Source of the DNA: Acidimicrobiia bacterium
GTDB lineage: Bacteria > Actinomycetota > Acidimicrobiia > Acidimicrobiales > JANYDT01
Length of the DNA stretch: 37,377 nucleotides
Direction of reading: 5' to 3'
Assembly: GCA_025359845.1 (NCBI GenBank)
Contig: JANYDT010000235.1
Span: forward strand, 1-37,377
Each line of letters begins with the position of its first letter. Position 1 is the first letter of the stretch. The notes below the pieces were generated by a model that worked only from the letters and a program-made list of their open reading frames with translations, was not told the DNA's origin and did no database searches. Positions 29,064-37,377 of this stretch are shown here, in pieces. Position numbers and translations under genes: made by a program.

Positions 29064-31202
29064 TCAGCGCTGGAAGACGTCGTTGCTTTGCCAAACCCGG
29101 GCGAGTGGGCCGCTGCTACCAACGATCATCAGGTGCTTACCGCGCAGTAGCATTGACGACGGAACTTGCGATCCGGCGCCTCTGAAAGTCTCGTTGTCCG
29201 CCACCCGTGCTGGTTTACCTCCTTTTGGTATGACCCATACTCCGAGGTCGTAGTGGTCGGTTCCGTCGTTGACGGCCCCCGTCACCACCGTGCCGGATCG
29301 ACTAGCGGCTACGCCCGCAAGCTGCACGGAGTTCGCCGCGCCTACGGGCAGTGGGGTCGAAGCCCATGTCTTTGCGTCTTTCGTGTGCCAAACGAGCGAA
29401 TCGGCCGAATATGGACCCACCGCAACCAACCCTTCATCAGTCTTAGCGCAGCTGGTCAGTTGACCGGACTTGTTTCCGGCCGGGAGGCTGGCGATCCATT
29501 TCGTAGCCTCCGGATGCCAGGCCGCCGGAACGTCGACGCCCTCGGCATTGGCGATCGAGCCGACAATGATGGGCTCGCCCGAGCTGCCCGGACAAACCGC
29601 AAACGCGCGCTGGTCACCCGCCCCTGTCATCTCGTCGGAGGTGGTCGTTTGCCAGGTTACGCCGTCGTCGGACTGCCAAACGGCGGCATCGGTTCCGCCT
29701 TGATCGTCGGAGGTGGTACCCACGGCGACCCACTGGCCGTTGCTGTACATCGCTCCGAATAAGCGTTGGTCGCCCGTCCCGCTGAGCCCTTTCGGCTTCA
29801 TGTCAGTGACTATTCCGTCATCACCATAGCGCCAAACAGCGCCATCTGAAGTGCCCTGTTTGTCGGGTTGAAACCCAAAGAGATAGGTACCGTCGGCGCC
29901 TCGAACGGCGGCTTGCAAATACGTTCCGGTGGGAAGCTTCAATGTCGCCGGTTTGGTCAACGCGCCGCCGTCGTCGCGCCACGAAATCATGCGATAGGTC
30001 TCTGAGCCCGGTGCCTTACCTCGCAATGGCCCCTCGACTCCGACGATCTCGGTCCCTTTTCCACCTTGGACGATGATCGTCGCCGACCGGCCAGGAGTTC
30101 GCGCCGGGAACGCGTTGGCCGTGCTCCGTTCGGGGTCGGGATTGGCCACCCACGAATTCGCGTTGAAATCGAACACCGAAACGTTCGGTCGGCCGGCGCC
30201 GTACGAAGTGGCCACCAGATAGGGCGCCTTCAAGGCCACGGGTCCGGCAGCAACATCGAACGCGTTCGGAGCGATGTCGACTTTAAGGGCGTGGACATTG
30301 AGGCTATTGTCAAGAAAAGCGAAGAGGGTCTTACGGGCATGCTGGTCGTACAGCGCCAAATACGCACCGCTCATCGAAACCGGGGTGAGGTTCGTGGGAC
30401 TCTTGGAATCGCCGGTGTCTTCGTCGATAACGGCTGGCGCGGCCCGGCGCCAGCGCAGTACGCGCTGGTTATCGACTATGGCGTCATCGGAGCGCCACAG
30501 CATCAGGGCCGGCCCGGTAGGGGTGACCTCCGATCCGACGCCCACGTAAACCCGCCCAAGGTTGGAGACCCCGATGATCTCAGTCGACGAGTGGGTTGGA
30601 AACGGTTCGCTTCGTTTCCAAGTCGCCCCCTCGTCGGCGCTGATGTAGGCAATGGGTTGCGTAGTGCCGATCTTGCCGACCACACCGACGATGATCACTT
30701 CTTTTTCGCCGTTGCTGGAGACCGAACGAAACCCACGGAAGTCTTTGCTGCCCGGGACCGTCAGACGCCGCAATCCGCCCCGAGTGCCCCGTAGGACGAG
30801 CGGGCGATCTCCGTCGCTGCCTACGGCGACGAAGCCGTGTTGCGTGGCCGTCACGGCGGTGAGATTCTGGAGACCGGGGACCCGTTTGTCAGACGGGTGG
30901 AAGAGATGCCACGACTTGCGGTCGGGCGACGTCCAAATGGCGGCGTCGACATCGTTGCCCCGCCGAGAGTTGCCGACGGCGACCGCAGTGCCCCCGCGGG
31001 TCTGTTGGAGAGCGAGAATCGATGCTGAGTCGGCGGTCTTGGGAACGGGTAGGAAGCGGCGATTCCAATCCCACCGTTTGGTGCGTTCATCGATGGTCGA
31101 CGAAAAGATCACCGGTTTGGGTCGAGCGGTCGCCGTCTGTTGCCACGATCCGGCCAAGACCCATGGCGTCTTGCTGTCACCGGGAAGCGAGTCGGTCAGC
31201 AC
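29064..31202 (-). CDS. secreted beta-propeller-like (BNR/WD-type) protein; annotated start probably too short
   Basis: Repeated W-S-DG blades (DAAVWQSDDGVTWQ, DAAIWTSPDRKSWH, AYISADEGATWKRS); an in-frame signal-peptide-like sequence continues upstream to about 31350. Confidence 0.7.
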   Translation of the reverse strand: MLTDSLPGDSKTPWVLAGSWQQTATARPKPVIFSSTIDERTKRWDWNRRFLPVPKTADSASILALQQTRGGTAVAVGNSRRGNDVDAAIWTSPDRKSWHLFHPSDKRVPGLQNLTAVTATQHGFVAVGSDGDRPLVLRGTRGGLRRLTVPGSKDFRGFRSVSSNGEKEVIIVGVVGKIGTTQPIAYISADEGATWKRSEPFPTHSSTEIIGVSNLGRVYVGVGSEVTPTGPALMLWRSDDAIVDNQRVLRWRRAAPAVIDEDTGDSKSPTNLTPVSMSGAYLALYDQHARKTLFAFLDNSLNVHALKVDIAPNAFDVAAGPVALKAPYLVATSYGAGRPNVSVFDFNANSWVANPDPERSTANAFPARTPGRSATIIVQGGKGTEIVGVEGPLRGKAPGSETYRMISWRDDGGALTKPATLKLPTGTYLQAAVRGADGTYLFGFQPDKQGTSDGAVWRYGDDGIVTDMKPKGLSGTGDQRLFGAMYSNGQWVAVGTTSDDQGGTDAAVWQSDDGVTWQTTTSDEMTGAGDQRAFAVCPGSSGEPIIVGSIANAEGVDVPAAWHPEATKWIASLPAGNKSGQLTSCAKTDEGLVAVGPYSADSLVWHTKDAKTWASTPLPVGAANSVQLAGVAASRSGTVVTGAVNDGTDHYDLGVWVIPKGGKPARVADNETFRGAGSQVPSSMLLRGKHLMIVGSSGPLARVWQSNDVFQR

Positions 31203-31384
31203 GGCCTGCGTGCCGGCGGATCCGACCCCCGCATCGGTTCGCGTTCGCCATTTGGGACCGGCGGGCGACGAGAGCGAGGGTGCGGCCGTCGCCGCGAGGG
31301 TGGCGGCGGCCAGGCCACCGGCAAGGATGAGGGAGCGGATCGCTTTTATCCCCCCATTCTCGCCTGTCCGGCAACCGCTGCGTG

Positions 31385-31903
31385 TCAGCTGTTCTCAGTT
31401 AATTTGGCGAGAAGCTCGTCGACCGCCTTGTCGGCCAGAATTTGCATCTCTTCGTCGGTGCGGTCCTGGATGGGGTGGGCCACGAAAACGGCGTCAGGCG
31501 CATAACCCAACGATGCCGATTGGGCGGCCGCAGCTTCGATGAATTCGGACGAGGCGACGAACACCCCAGGCAGGCCACGGGATTCGAGGTCGGCGATGTC
31601 ATGCACACTGCACGACGTGCAGCTGCCTCAATCGGCCAGGGCTTCGATCACGGCTCCGCACTCGAGGCTGATCTGGTGGCGCAGGTCGATGGGAGCCGGC
31701 TTTGTGAACGTGGGCTTGGCGTACCGTTTCGTGGTGAGCCCACGTTCGTGCAGCCGCTCCTCCAAACGGTCGAGAAACACATTGCCACGAGGCTTTGAGA
31801 TGTCGAGCAACGCGACGGTGATGCCCTGCAATGATGACGGGCGGGTCACCCGCAGTCGGGGCGCCGCTCGCAGTTCGCTGGTGGGGTCGAGAAGTAAGGT
31901 CAT
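31385..31903 (-). CDS. UGSC family selenoprotein (in-frame TGA at 31628-31630 read as selenocysteine)
   Basis: ORFs 31628..32161 and 31385..31606 are in the same frame, separated by TGA: MTLLLDPTSEL...GAVIEALAD-U-GSCTSCSVHDIADLESRGLPGVFVASSEFIEAAAAQSASLGYAPDAVFVAHPIQDRTDEEMQILADKAVDELLAKLTENS*. Confidence 0.88.
31598..31616 (-). promoter_or_regulatory. candidate bacterial SECIS hairpin
   Basis: mRNA-sense GTCGTGCA-GTG-TGCATGAC: 8 bp including one G-U pair, GUG loop starting 20 nt (19 intervening nt) after the UGA. Confidence 0.7.
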
Positions 31904-33363
31904 GTACCGATCTCCTTTGTGATCATTTCGCTTCCGGTTGAGCCGTTGACCCAGCCTCCGATGATGCTCGAGAACATTCCGGCGCCCCCGCCACACTGAA
32001 CGAACCACAGTCCGTTGGGTCGGAACTTCGGCAACGTGGTGCCAGGTCGGGCCACGGTGGCCACGATACCCTCGGCGATCCCGCCGGCGCCGCGTACCAG
32101 TTCTTCCGATGGAATTTGCAGCTGGCCGAAGACGGCTTCGCGTAGGCGGGCCTTCGACCACCCAGCATCGCGGAAAACGCGCGCGTGCTCAGGTCCGACG
32201 ACCACGATGGCGTCCATCCCAAGGACCAATTTGGGGTGCCCGACACCGCGAAGGCAAGTCGCAAACGTACGAGCCAACGATTCGGGATCGCGGCTTTGTT
32301 GATCGACGACCCCGCGAGGCCCTTCGCCGGCGAACAGGGTTACCGCGCTCCGGCCCGGGGCGACGCCGCGCTCGGTGGCGAGCGACTCCCACGGCGAGTG
32401 ATCGTCATCTTCGGCGAAACAAAAGGTGTACTTGCCCGGATTGCCGAGTGCGGCTCTGTCGACTCCGCCCGGAACTCCGCCGCCGACGTTGCGGATGACG
32501 AGTTGCAATGCCCTTCCGATGGTCGCGTTGGCCCGATTGCCCTGACCGAGCACGTTGACGCCCGAGTTCATGCCGATGGCCTTGGCCAAGGGACCGTTGA
32601 CGATCACGACCGGCCCGCTGAAGTAAGTGGTGGCGAGCAGCCCGTGACCATTGAATTCGGTAGTGCACGCGGCTTCGACCGCAGCCAGCACCACCGGAAG
32701 ATATTCCGGCTTGCAACCAGCCATGACGGCGTTGATGGCGACCTTTTCGACGGTGCAGTCCACCAGATCGGGCGGTGCGACGGCGACTATTTCGTCGGGT
32801 GCGCGAGTCGTACCGGCCAGCATTCGCATGACCCGTTCCGGCGTCGGGGCCACCACCGGCAGCCCGTCAGTCCATCCTCGCGCGAACATGACCTCGGCCT
32901 CGTCTTCGGCGACGGCGAGTTCGATTCGCCGACTGCGCAACACCGACCCGCCGAATGTAACAGCCAGCCTCTCGGGCACACCCGGGTCGTAGGTTTTTGA
33001 GCCGCACCCGGGACGATAGGTCGGGAGATTCGACAATGCCGGGAGCGCGGCCATGCGGGCCGCGAGGTCGAAGCCGAGGAACTTCGTCCAGTGCGGCAGA
33101 GACCAGCCGACGGTGCGATCTACCTCGGAGCCATTCAAAATCCGTACCAACGTCGGAACGGTATCGATGTCAAGGTGGTAACTGAGCTCCAATGACGTGT
33201 CGTCGCGCACGGCCATGCCGTCAGGAAAGTTCGGGTCGTCTTGGCTGGCGACGCTGGTCACAAACCCGTCCCGGGCGAGCATCTCGAGAACGGGGGCGAC
33301 TAGCACGCACGTAGGGCAGTCGCGCTTGACAACCGCGTGAACGCCATCGACGAGCATGCTCAT
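31900..33363 (-). CDS. thioredoxin-like domain (CPTC) fused to a large uncharacterised domain; UGSC partner
   Basis: VVKRDCPTCVLVAPVLEMLARDG...IDTVPTLVRI (Trx-like with cis-Pro VP), then GWTDGLPVVAPTPERVMRML...AINAVMAGCKPEYLPVVLAAVEAA; ATGA overlap with the UGSC gene. Confidence 0.8.
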   Translation of the reverse strand: MSMLVDGVHAVVKRDCPTCVLVAPVLEMLARDGFVTSVASQDDPNFPDGMAVRDDTSLELSYHLDIDTVPTLVRILNGSEVDRTVGWSLPHWTKFLGFDLAARMAALPALSNLPTYRPGCGSKTYDPGVPERLAVTFGGSVLRSRRIELAVAEDEAEVMFARGWTDGLPVVAPTPERVMRMLAGTTRAPDEIVAVAPPDLVDCTVEKVAINAVMAGCKPEYLPVVLAAVEAACTTEFNGHGLLATTYFSGPVVIVNGPLAKAIGMNSGVNVLGQGNRANATIGRALQLVIRNVGGGVPGGVDRAALGNPGKYTFCFAEDDDHSPWESLATERGVAPGRSAVTLFAGEGPRGVVDQQSRDPESLARTFATCLRGVGHPKLVLGMDAIVVVGPEHARVFRDAGWSKARLREAVFGQLQIPSEELVRGAGGIAEGIVATVARPGTTLPKFRPNGLWFVQCGGGAGMFSSIIGGWVNGSTGSEMITKEIGT

Positions 33364-33542
33364 ATTGAGCACCGTAGCAAGGTAGCTGACGGACAATCGC
33401 TTTTCGCGCGGTCGCGGGTTCAACCAGGGGTATCGGAGGGGGGTTATTAAGTTGTCACTGAGAACTTCGTCACACCCTCTTCCTTTTGCGGCGGGCGCCC
33501 GGTAGGTTGAGTGTGTTCATAGTCACCAGGGGGAGACGCTCG

Positions 33543-34433
33543 TTGCAGGTCACGTTTTTTGGCGTACGCGGTTCGACGCCCTGCCCGGTAGGGCCGACCG
33601 CTCGATACGGAGGCAACACTTCCTGTGTCGTGATCGATATTGAAGGTCGCCGCCCAATCGTGCTTGATCTCGGGACGGGGCTGCGTACATGGGGTGAGAC
33701 TCAACCCCTCAACGGTTCATTTGCGGCCACCGCCCTGGTTTCGCACTTTCACTTCGATCACGTGCAGGGCTTGCCCTTTCTTAGCGCGGCCGACCGCGTC
33801 GGCGCTCGACTAGACATCTACGGACCAGGTCAGAGCGGCCACGACGTTGCTGATCTGTGTGAAGGTTTCATCAAGCCGCCATATTTTCCGGTCGCACTCA
33901 ACCAGCTCCGGGGCAAGTATCAAACCATCGACGTCTGGAACGACTCATTTCAACTGGGCGCGGCGAAGGTTATGGTTCGACCTGTTCCGCATGTGGGGCT
34001 TACGGTCGGGTACCGCGTGGAGGCCGACGGGCGATCGGTGGCCTACGTACCCGATCACCAAGCCCCCCAAGGCCTCGATTCCATTGCCGACAGCGTGTTG
34101 GAATTGTGCGACGGCGTCGATCTGGTGATTCACGATGCGCAGTACACGCCAGTTGACTGGGAGACCAAGAGCCATTGGGGTCACTGCACCACCGGCTACG
34201 CGTTGGAGGTGGCCGCGCAATCGGGGGCCAAAGCGCTCGCCCTGTTCCATCACGATCCGTCTCGCACAGACGCCGATCTCGACCGTCTAGCGGCCGAGAC
34301 CAGGCTGCTCGGACGGGGCCGCGGCGTCGAGGTGTTCGCCGCGGCCGAAGGAATTCGCGTCGTGCCGGGCCGCAGCGTGCTCGGCCAAATCGGCAAATGC
34401 GTATCGATCGGCCCTATGTTCAAAGGTCGGTAG
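33543..34433 (+). CDS. MBL-fold metallohydrolase
   Basis: VTFFGVRGSTPCPVGPTARYGGNTSCV, LVSHFHFDHVQGLPF (HxHxDH), YVPDHQAP; TTG start preceded by a purine-rich sequence. Confidence 0.9.
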   Translation: MQVTFFGVRGSTPCPVGPTARYGGNTSCVVIDIEGRRPIVLDLGTGLRTWGETQPLNGSFAATALVSHFHFDHVQGLPFLSAADRVGARLDIYGPGQSGHDVADLCEGFIKPPYFPVALNQLRGKYQTIDVWNDSFQLGAAKVMVRPVPHVGLTVGYRVEADGRSVAYVPDHQAPQGLDSIADSVLELCDGVDLVIHDAQYTPVDWETKSHWGHCTTGYALEVAAQSGAKALALFHHDPSRTDADLDRLAAETRLLGRGRGVEVFAAAEGIRVVPGRSVLGQIGKCVSIGPMFKGR

Positions 34434-34500
34434 TGACTGGTCGTAGGTAGTGACTGGTGGTGGTGTCAGCCACTGGCAGCGCGCAGTAGGGTCGTGCCCC

Positions 34501-34983
34501 GTGACCGATCACGACCATCCTCACGTCGATGCCGCCCACTACCGCCAAGTGCTCGGCCACTTTGCCACGGGAGTCACCGTCATTACCGCGGTTCACGACG
34601 GTGAGCCCGTCGGCCTTGCGGCCAACTCCTTCACCTCCGTTTCGCTTGATCCGCCTCTCGTTCTGTTTTGTGCCGGCCATAGTTCCAGTACCTGGCCAAA
34701 GATCAAGGCCGCCGGCCACTTTTGTGTGAATGTGCTCTCCTCGGAGCAGGAGACGCTATCTCGGCAGTTTGCCGGCAAGGGCGACAAGTACGAAGGTGTC
34801 GGTTGGAAGCCCGGCATATCCGGCGCCCCGATGCTGAATGACGTGTTGGCCTGGATCGATTGCACCATGGAGAGCCTCCATGACGCCGGGGATCATGTTC
34901 TGGTCATTGGCCGGGTGCTGGCCCTCGACGCGAAGGACCTGCGTCCGCTCACATACTTTCGCGGAGGTTACGGAACCCTCTGA
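34501..34983 (+). CDS. flavin reductase family protein (HpaC-like)
   Basis: VLGHFATGVTVITAVHDGEPVGLAANSFTSVSLDPPLVLFC; GTG start. Confidence 0.92.
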   Translation: MTDHDHPHVDAAHYRQVLGHFATGVTVITAVHDGEPVGLAANSFTSVSLDPPLVLFCAGHSSSTWPKIKAAGHFCVNVLSSEQETLSRQFAGKGDKYEGVGWKPGISGAPMLNDVLAWIDCTMESLHDAGDHVLVIGRVLALDAKDLRPLTYFRGGYGTL

Positions 34984-34986
34984 GCT

Positions 34987-35547
34987 TCAGGCTTTATATT
35001 TCGGCAACCGGGCCGGATCGATAGCGGACAAGGCGGGGGCCTCGGTGTCTTTGTCCGAAAGCTGCCAAGGCGTGTCGATCTCCGGCCATAGTATGGCGAT
35101 TTCGGGGTCGAACGGAGCGATCGTGGATTCAGAGCCAGGGTGGTAGTAGTCGGTGCACAGGTAGTGAAAGTCGGCGACCTCTGACAACACCGCGAACGCG
35201 TGACCGAAATTCGGAGGGATGTACATCTGGCGGTGGGCGCGATCATCAAGAACCAGGCCGAACCATGCGCCGAAGGTCGGTGAACCGACGCGAATATCAA
35301 CGGCCACATCAAAGACCTCGCCGCGCGCCACCCTCACGAGCTTGCCCTGAGGTTGCACGAGCTGAAAATGCACTCCTCGTAGGACGCCCTTGGCCGAGCG
35401 CGACTGATTGTGCTGCACCATTTCGGGAATGCCGTACTGGGCGTAGGTGCTGGCCCTAAAGGTCTCGATGAAGAAGCCCCGATCGTCGCCTCGAACTACG
35501 GGTTCGAACACGAACACTCCAGGCAACGGTGTCGACTCGACTTTCAT
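34987..35547 (-). CDS. rfbC: dTDP-4-dehydrorhamnose 3,5-epimerase
   Basis: LPGVFVFEPVVRGDDRGFFIETF, VQHNQSRSAKGVLRGVHFQ, MYIPPNFGHAFAVLSE. Confidence 0.95.
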   Translation of the reverse strand: MKVESTPLPGVFVFEPVVRGDDRGFFIETFRASTYAQYGIPEMVQHNQSRSAKGVLRGVHFQLVQPQGKLVRVARGEVFDVAVDIRVGSPTFGAWFGLVLDDRAHRQMYIPPNFGHAFAVLSEVADFHYLCTDYYHPGSESTIAPFDPEIAILWPEIDTPWQLSDKDTEAPALSAIDPARLPKYKA

Positions 35548-35654
35548 CGCCGCCCTCGACGCGGCCATCGGTCATGAACGATGCGTTTGAGGAAGGCGAT
35601 GAAGAACAACACCACGATTACCGCGATGGCCTTCGGACTGACGGGCACCGACGA

Positions 35655-36188
35655 CTACGCCAGCTGCCAGCGATTTTTGCCCTGGGCGTCGGCCTTGCAC
35701 ACCAATTTCACGCCGTTCTTGTCGTTACCGGTGACGCCGTCGTCGGCTTTCTTGCAGAAGCGACCCTTGACGATAACCACGGTCGCCGTGGAGCCTGAGG
35801 ATCCGCTTGCTTTCGTCGTGGCCGTGCTCGATTTGGCGGTGCTCGATTTGGGGATGGTCGATTTGGGGATGGTCGATTTAGTAGTGGCGCTGCCAGGTTT
35901 GGTCGTCGCCGGCTGCGTGGTCGTGGTCTTGGCCTTCTTTGATTTGGCCTTCGTGGTGACCGTCTTAACGGTCGTGGCCGAGCCGGCGATGCCCCAGCGG
36001 TTCTTGCCCTTCGCGTCGGTCGCGCACGTGAGCGAGGCACCAGAAGCGTCCTTGCTTGAAGTGCCCACCGCCGCCGCGGCGCACAGCTGACCTTTGCGGG
36101 GAGTGGCGGCCAGCGTTGGGCTGGTGCCCGCAAAGAAAATCATCGCAACTGCGGGGGCCCCTACGAGACGGAAAAAGCGCATGACCAC
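35655..36188 (-). CDS. secreted protein with a duplicated small Cys domain joined by a Thr/Ser/Lys linker
   Basis: Signal-like N-terminus; GQLC...GASLTCATDAKGKNRWGIA and GRFC...GVKLVCKADAQGKNRWQLA. Confidence 0.7.
   Translation of the reverse strand: MVMRFFRLVGAPAVAMIFFAGTSPTLAATPRKGQLCAAAAVGTSSKDASGASLTCATDAKGKNRWGIAGSATTVKTVTTKAKSKKAKTTTTQPATTKPGSATTKSTIPKSTIPKSSTAKSSTATTKASGSSGSTATVVIVKGRFCKKADDGVTGNDKNGVKLVCKADAQGKNRWQLA
35824..35883. repeat. four tandem 15-bp units (KSTIP/KSSTA-coding)
   Basis: gtgctcgatttggcg, gtgctcgatttgggg, atggtcgatttgggg, atggtcgatttagta. Confidence 0.85.
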
Positions 36189-36231
36189 GATCGTAGGCCC
36201 TCAGCATCGTGAATGTGGCGATTCGGGACCG

Positions 36232-37377
36232 TCAAGCAGATCCACCGGCCGCGGCAATGATGAATGCCAATACGAACGACTCGTCCCGCCACACCGCATA
36301 GCGACCCGATGGGCCGCCATGGCCTGCTCCTAGTTCGGTCCTGAGCAACACCTTTTTGACGCCGCGATCGCGAAGCCTCGCGGCCCATTTCGCCGGTTCC
36401 CAGTAGCCAACCCGGGGGTCGTTGAGGCCGGCGGTGATCAGAAAGTCGGGATAGCCGCTTGCGTTGTCGGCGATGTTTTCATAGGGGGAATATCCATGCA
36501 TCGCCGCGAAGAACGCGGGCTCCGCCGGATTGCCCCACTCCTCCCATTCGATGGCGGTGAGCGGCAGAGATTCGTCGAGCATGGTGGTGACCACATCAAC
36601 GAACGGCACCTCGGCCACGATGGCTCGCCACAAGTGCGGGGCCCGGTTGGCCACCGCACCCATGAGGAGGCCGCCCGCTGATCCGCCCCGAGCTATGAGG
36701 CGATCGGATGCGCCCCACCCTGACTCCACCAGATGGCGACCGCAGGCAATGAAGTCGTCAAAGGTGTGCGTTTTGTGGAGGTACTTGCCATCGAGGTACC
36801 ACCGCCGACCCAGTTCTCCGCCGCCGCGAACATGGGCGATGGCCACGGCGAAACCCCGGTCCAGCAGCGACAACCGAATGCTCGAAAACGTCGGATCGAT
36901 GCTGATCTCGTAGCTCCCGTATCCGTACAACATCACGGGCCCCGTCCCGTCGGTCGGCCGGTCGCGTCGGGCCACAACCGATATTGGCACCATCACGCCA
37001 TCGGTCGCGGTGGCCCATAGGCGTTCGCAGCAGTACTGATCGGGATCGAAATCGCCGAGCACGGCTTGGCGTTTGCGCAGTACCCGTTGGGCCGTCCGAA
37101 GGTCGAGGTCATAGACGCTGGGAGGAGTTACCGGCGATGTGTAGCCGAACCGCAGAATCTGCGTGTCGTACTCGGCGTTGCCGGAAGGAAACACCGAATG
37201 GACGGGCTCGGGCATCTCTAAAGCTCGGAGGGTGCCGATGGTGCCATCAATGGCAATCGGGGCGATCCGAAGGCGCTCCAGCCCATCGACGCGCTCGTGC
37301 AGCACGAGGTGCTCTCGGAACACTTCGATTCCATCCAGCTTTGTCGGATACCCGGTCTCCGGCCCCGGTTCGCCACC
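36232..37377 (-). CDS. S9 family peptidase (oligopeptidase B/prolyl oligopeptidase), partial at window end
   Basis: GYGSYEISIDPTFSSIRLSLLDRGFAVAIAHVRGGGELGRRWYLDGK, GGSAGGLLMGAVANRAPHLW, GYPDFLITAGLNDPRVGYWEPAKW; frame stays open to the window edge. Confidence 0.95.
   Translation of the reverse strand, partial: GGEPGPETGYPTKLDGIEVFREHLVLHERVDGLERLRIAPIAIDGTIGTLRALEMPEPVHSVFPSGNAEYDTQILRFGYTSPVTPPSVYDLDLRTAQRVLRKRQAVLGDFDPDQYCCERLWATATDGVMVPISVVARRDRPTDGTGPVMLYGYGSYEISIDPTFSSIRLSLLDRGFAVAIAHVRGGGELGRRWYLDGKYLHKTHTFDDFIACGRHLVESGWGASDRLIARGGSAGGLLMGAVANRAPHLWRAIVAEVPFVDVVTTMLDESLPLTAIEWEEWGNPAEPAFFAAMHGYSPYENIADNASGYPDFLITAGLNDPRVGYWEPAKWAARLRDRGVKKVLLRTELGAGHGGPSGRYAVWRDESFVLAFIIAAAGGSA

Noticed and set aside
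31385-31606. Stand-alone 73-aa ORF as listed in the ORF track
   Set aside because: It is the C-terminal half of the UGSC protein in the same frame as the upstream ORF; its GTG 'start' is the Val of SVHD just after the TGA.
31628-32161. Long version of the N-terminal UGSC ORF starting at 32161
   Set aside because: The upstream part overlaps the Trx-fusion gene in another frame; ATG 31903 with the ATGA overlap is the better start.
1-37377. CRISPR arrays, tRNA/rRNA genes, IS elements or prophage
   Set aside because: No regularly spaced repeats, recognisable cloverleaf, transposase or integrase motif seen; subtle RNAs cannot be excluded without a covariance search.

Overview
GC-rich window, probably from an actinobacterium (Acidimicrobiia-like by gene content; this is inference). 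Most of it is ordinary chromosomal coding sequence: SDR, two PIG-L deacetylases, an acyl-CoA carboxylase pair, RNase HII, GH38 mannosidase, HIT protein, ECF sigma/anti-sigma pair, CofC/FbiD, HU, D,D-carboxypeptidase, XseA/XseB, NifU-type protein, MBL-fold protein, flavin reductase, RmlC and an S9 peptidase. The standout is on the minus strand at 31385-33363. A thioredoxin-domain (CPTC) fusion protein is coupled by an ATGA overlap to a gene that ORF callers split at an in-frame TGA. Read through as selenocysteine, that gene gives ...ALAD-U-G-S-C-TSCSVHD..., the UGSC-family selenoprotein motif, and an 8-bp/3-nt hairpin with suitable spacing for a bacterial SECIS lies just after the TGA. About 4 kb away is a radical SAM gene with a CCAEP tail, the Cys form of a family known in Sec (CUAEP) and Cys forms, next to an ATP-grasp gene. 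A second accessory region (7.1-11.65 kb) is a signalling cluster (GAF array, REC, Hpt, REC-class III cyclase) broken by about eight frameshifts that each fit a 1-nt deletion, and it lacks the histidine kinase core. A CRP-like palindrome lies upstream of it. All calls come from reading the sequence; no database search was run.
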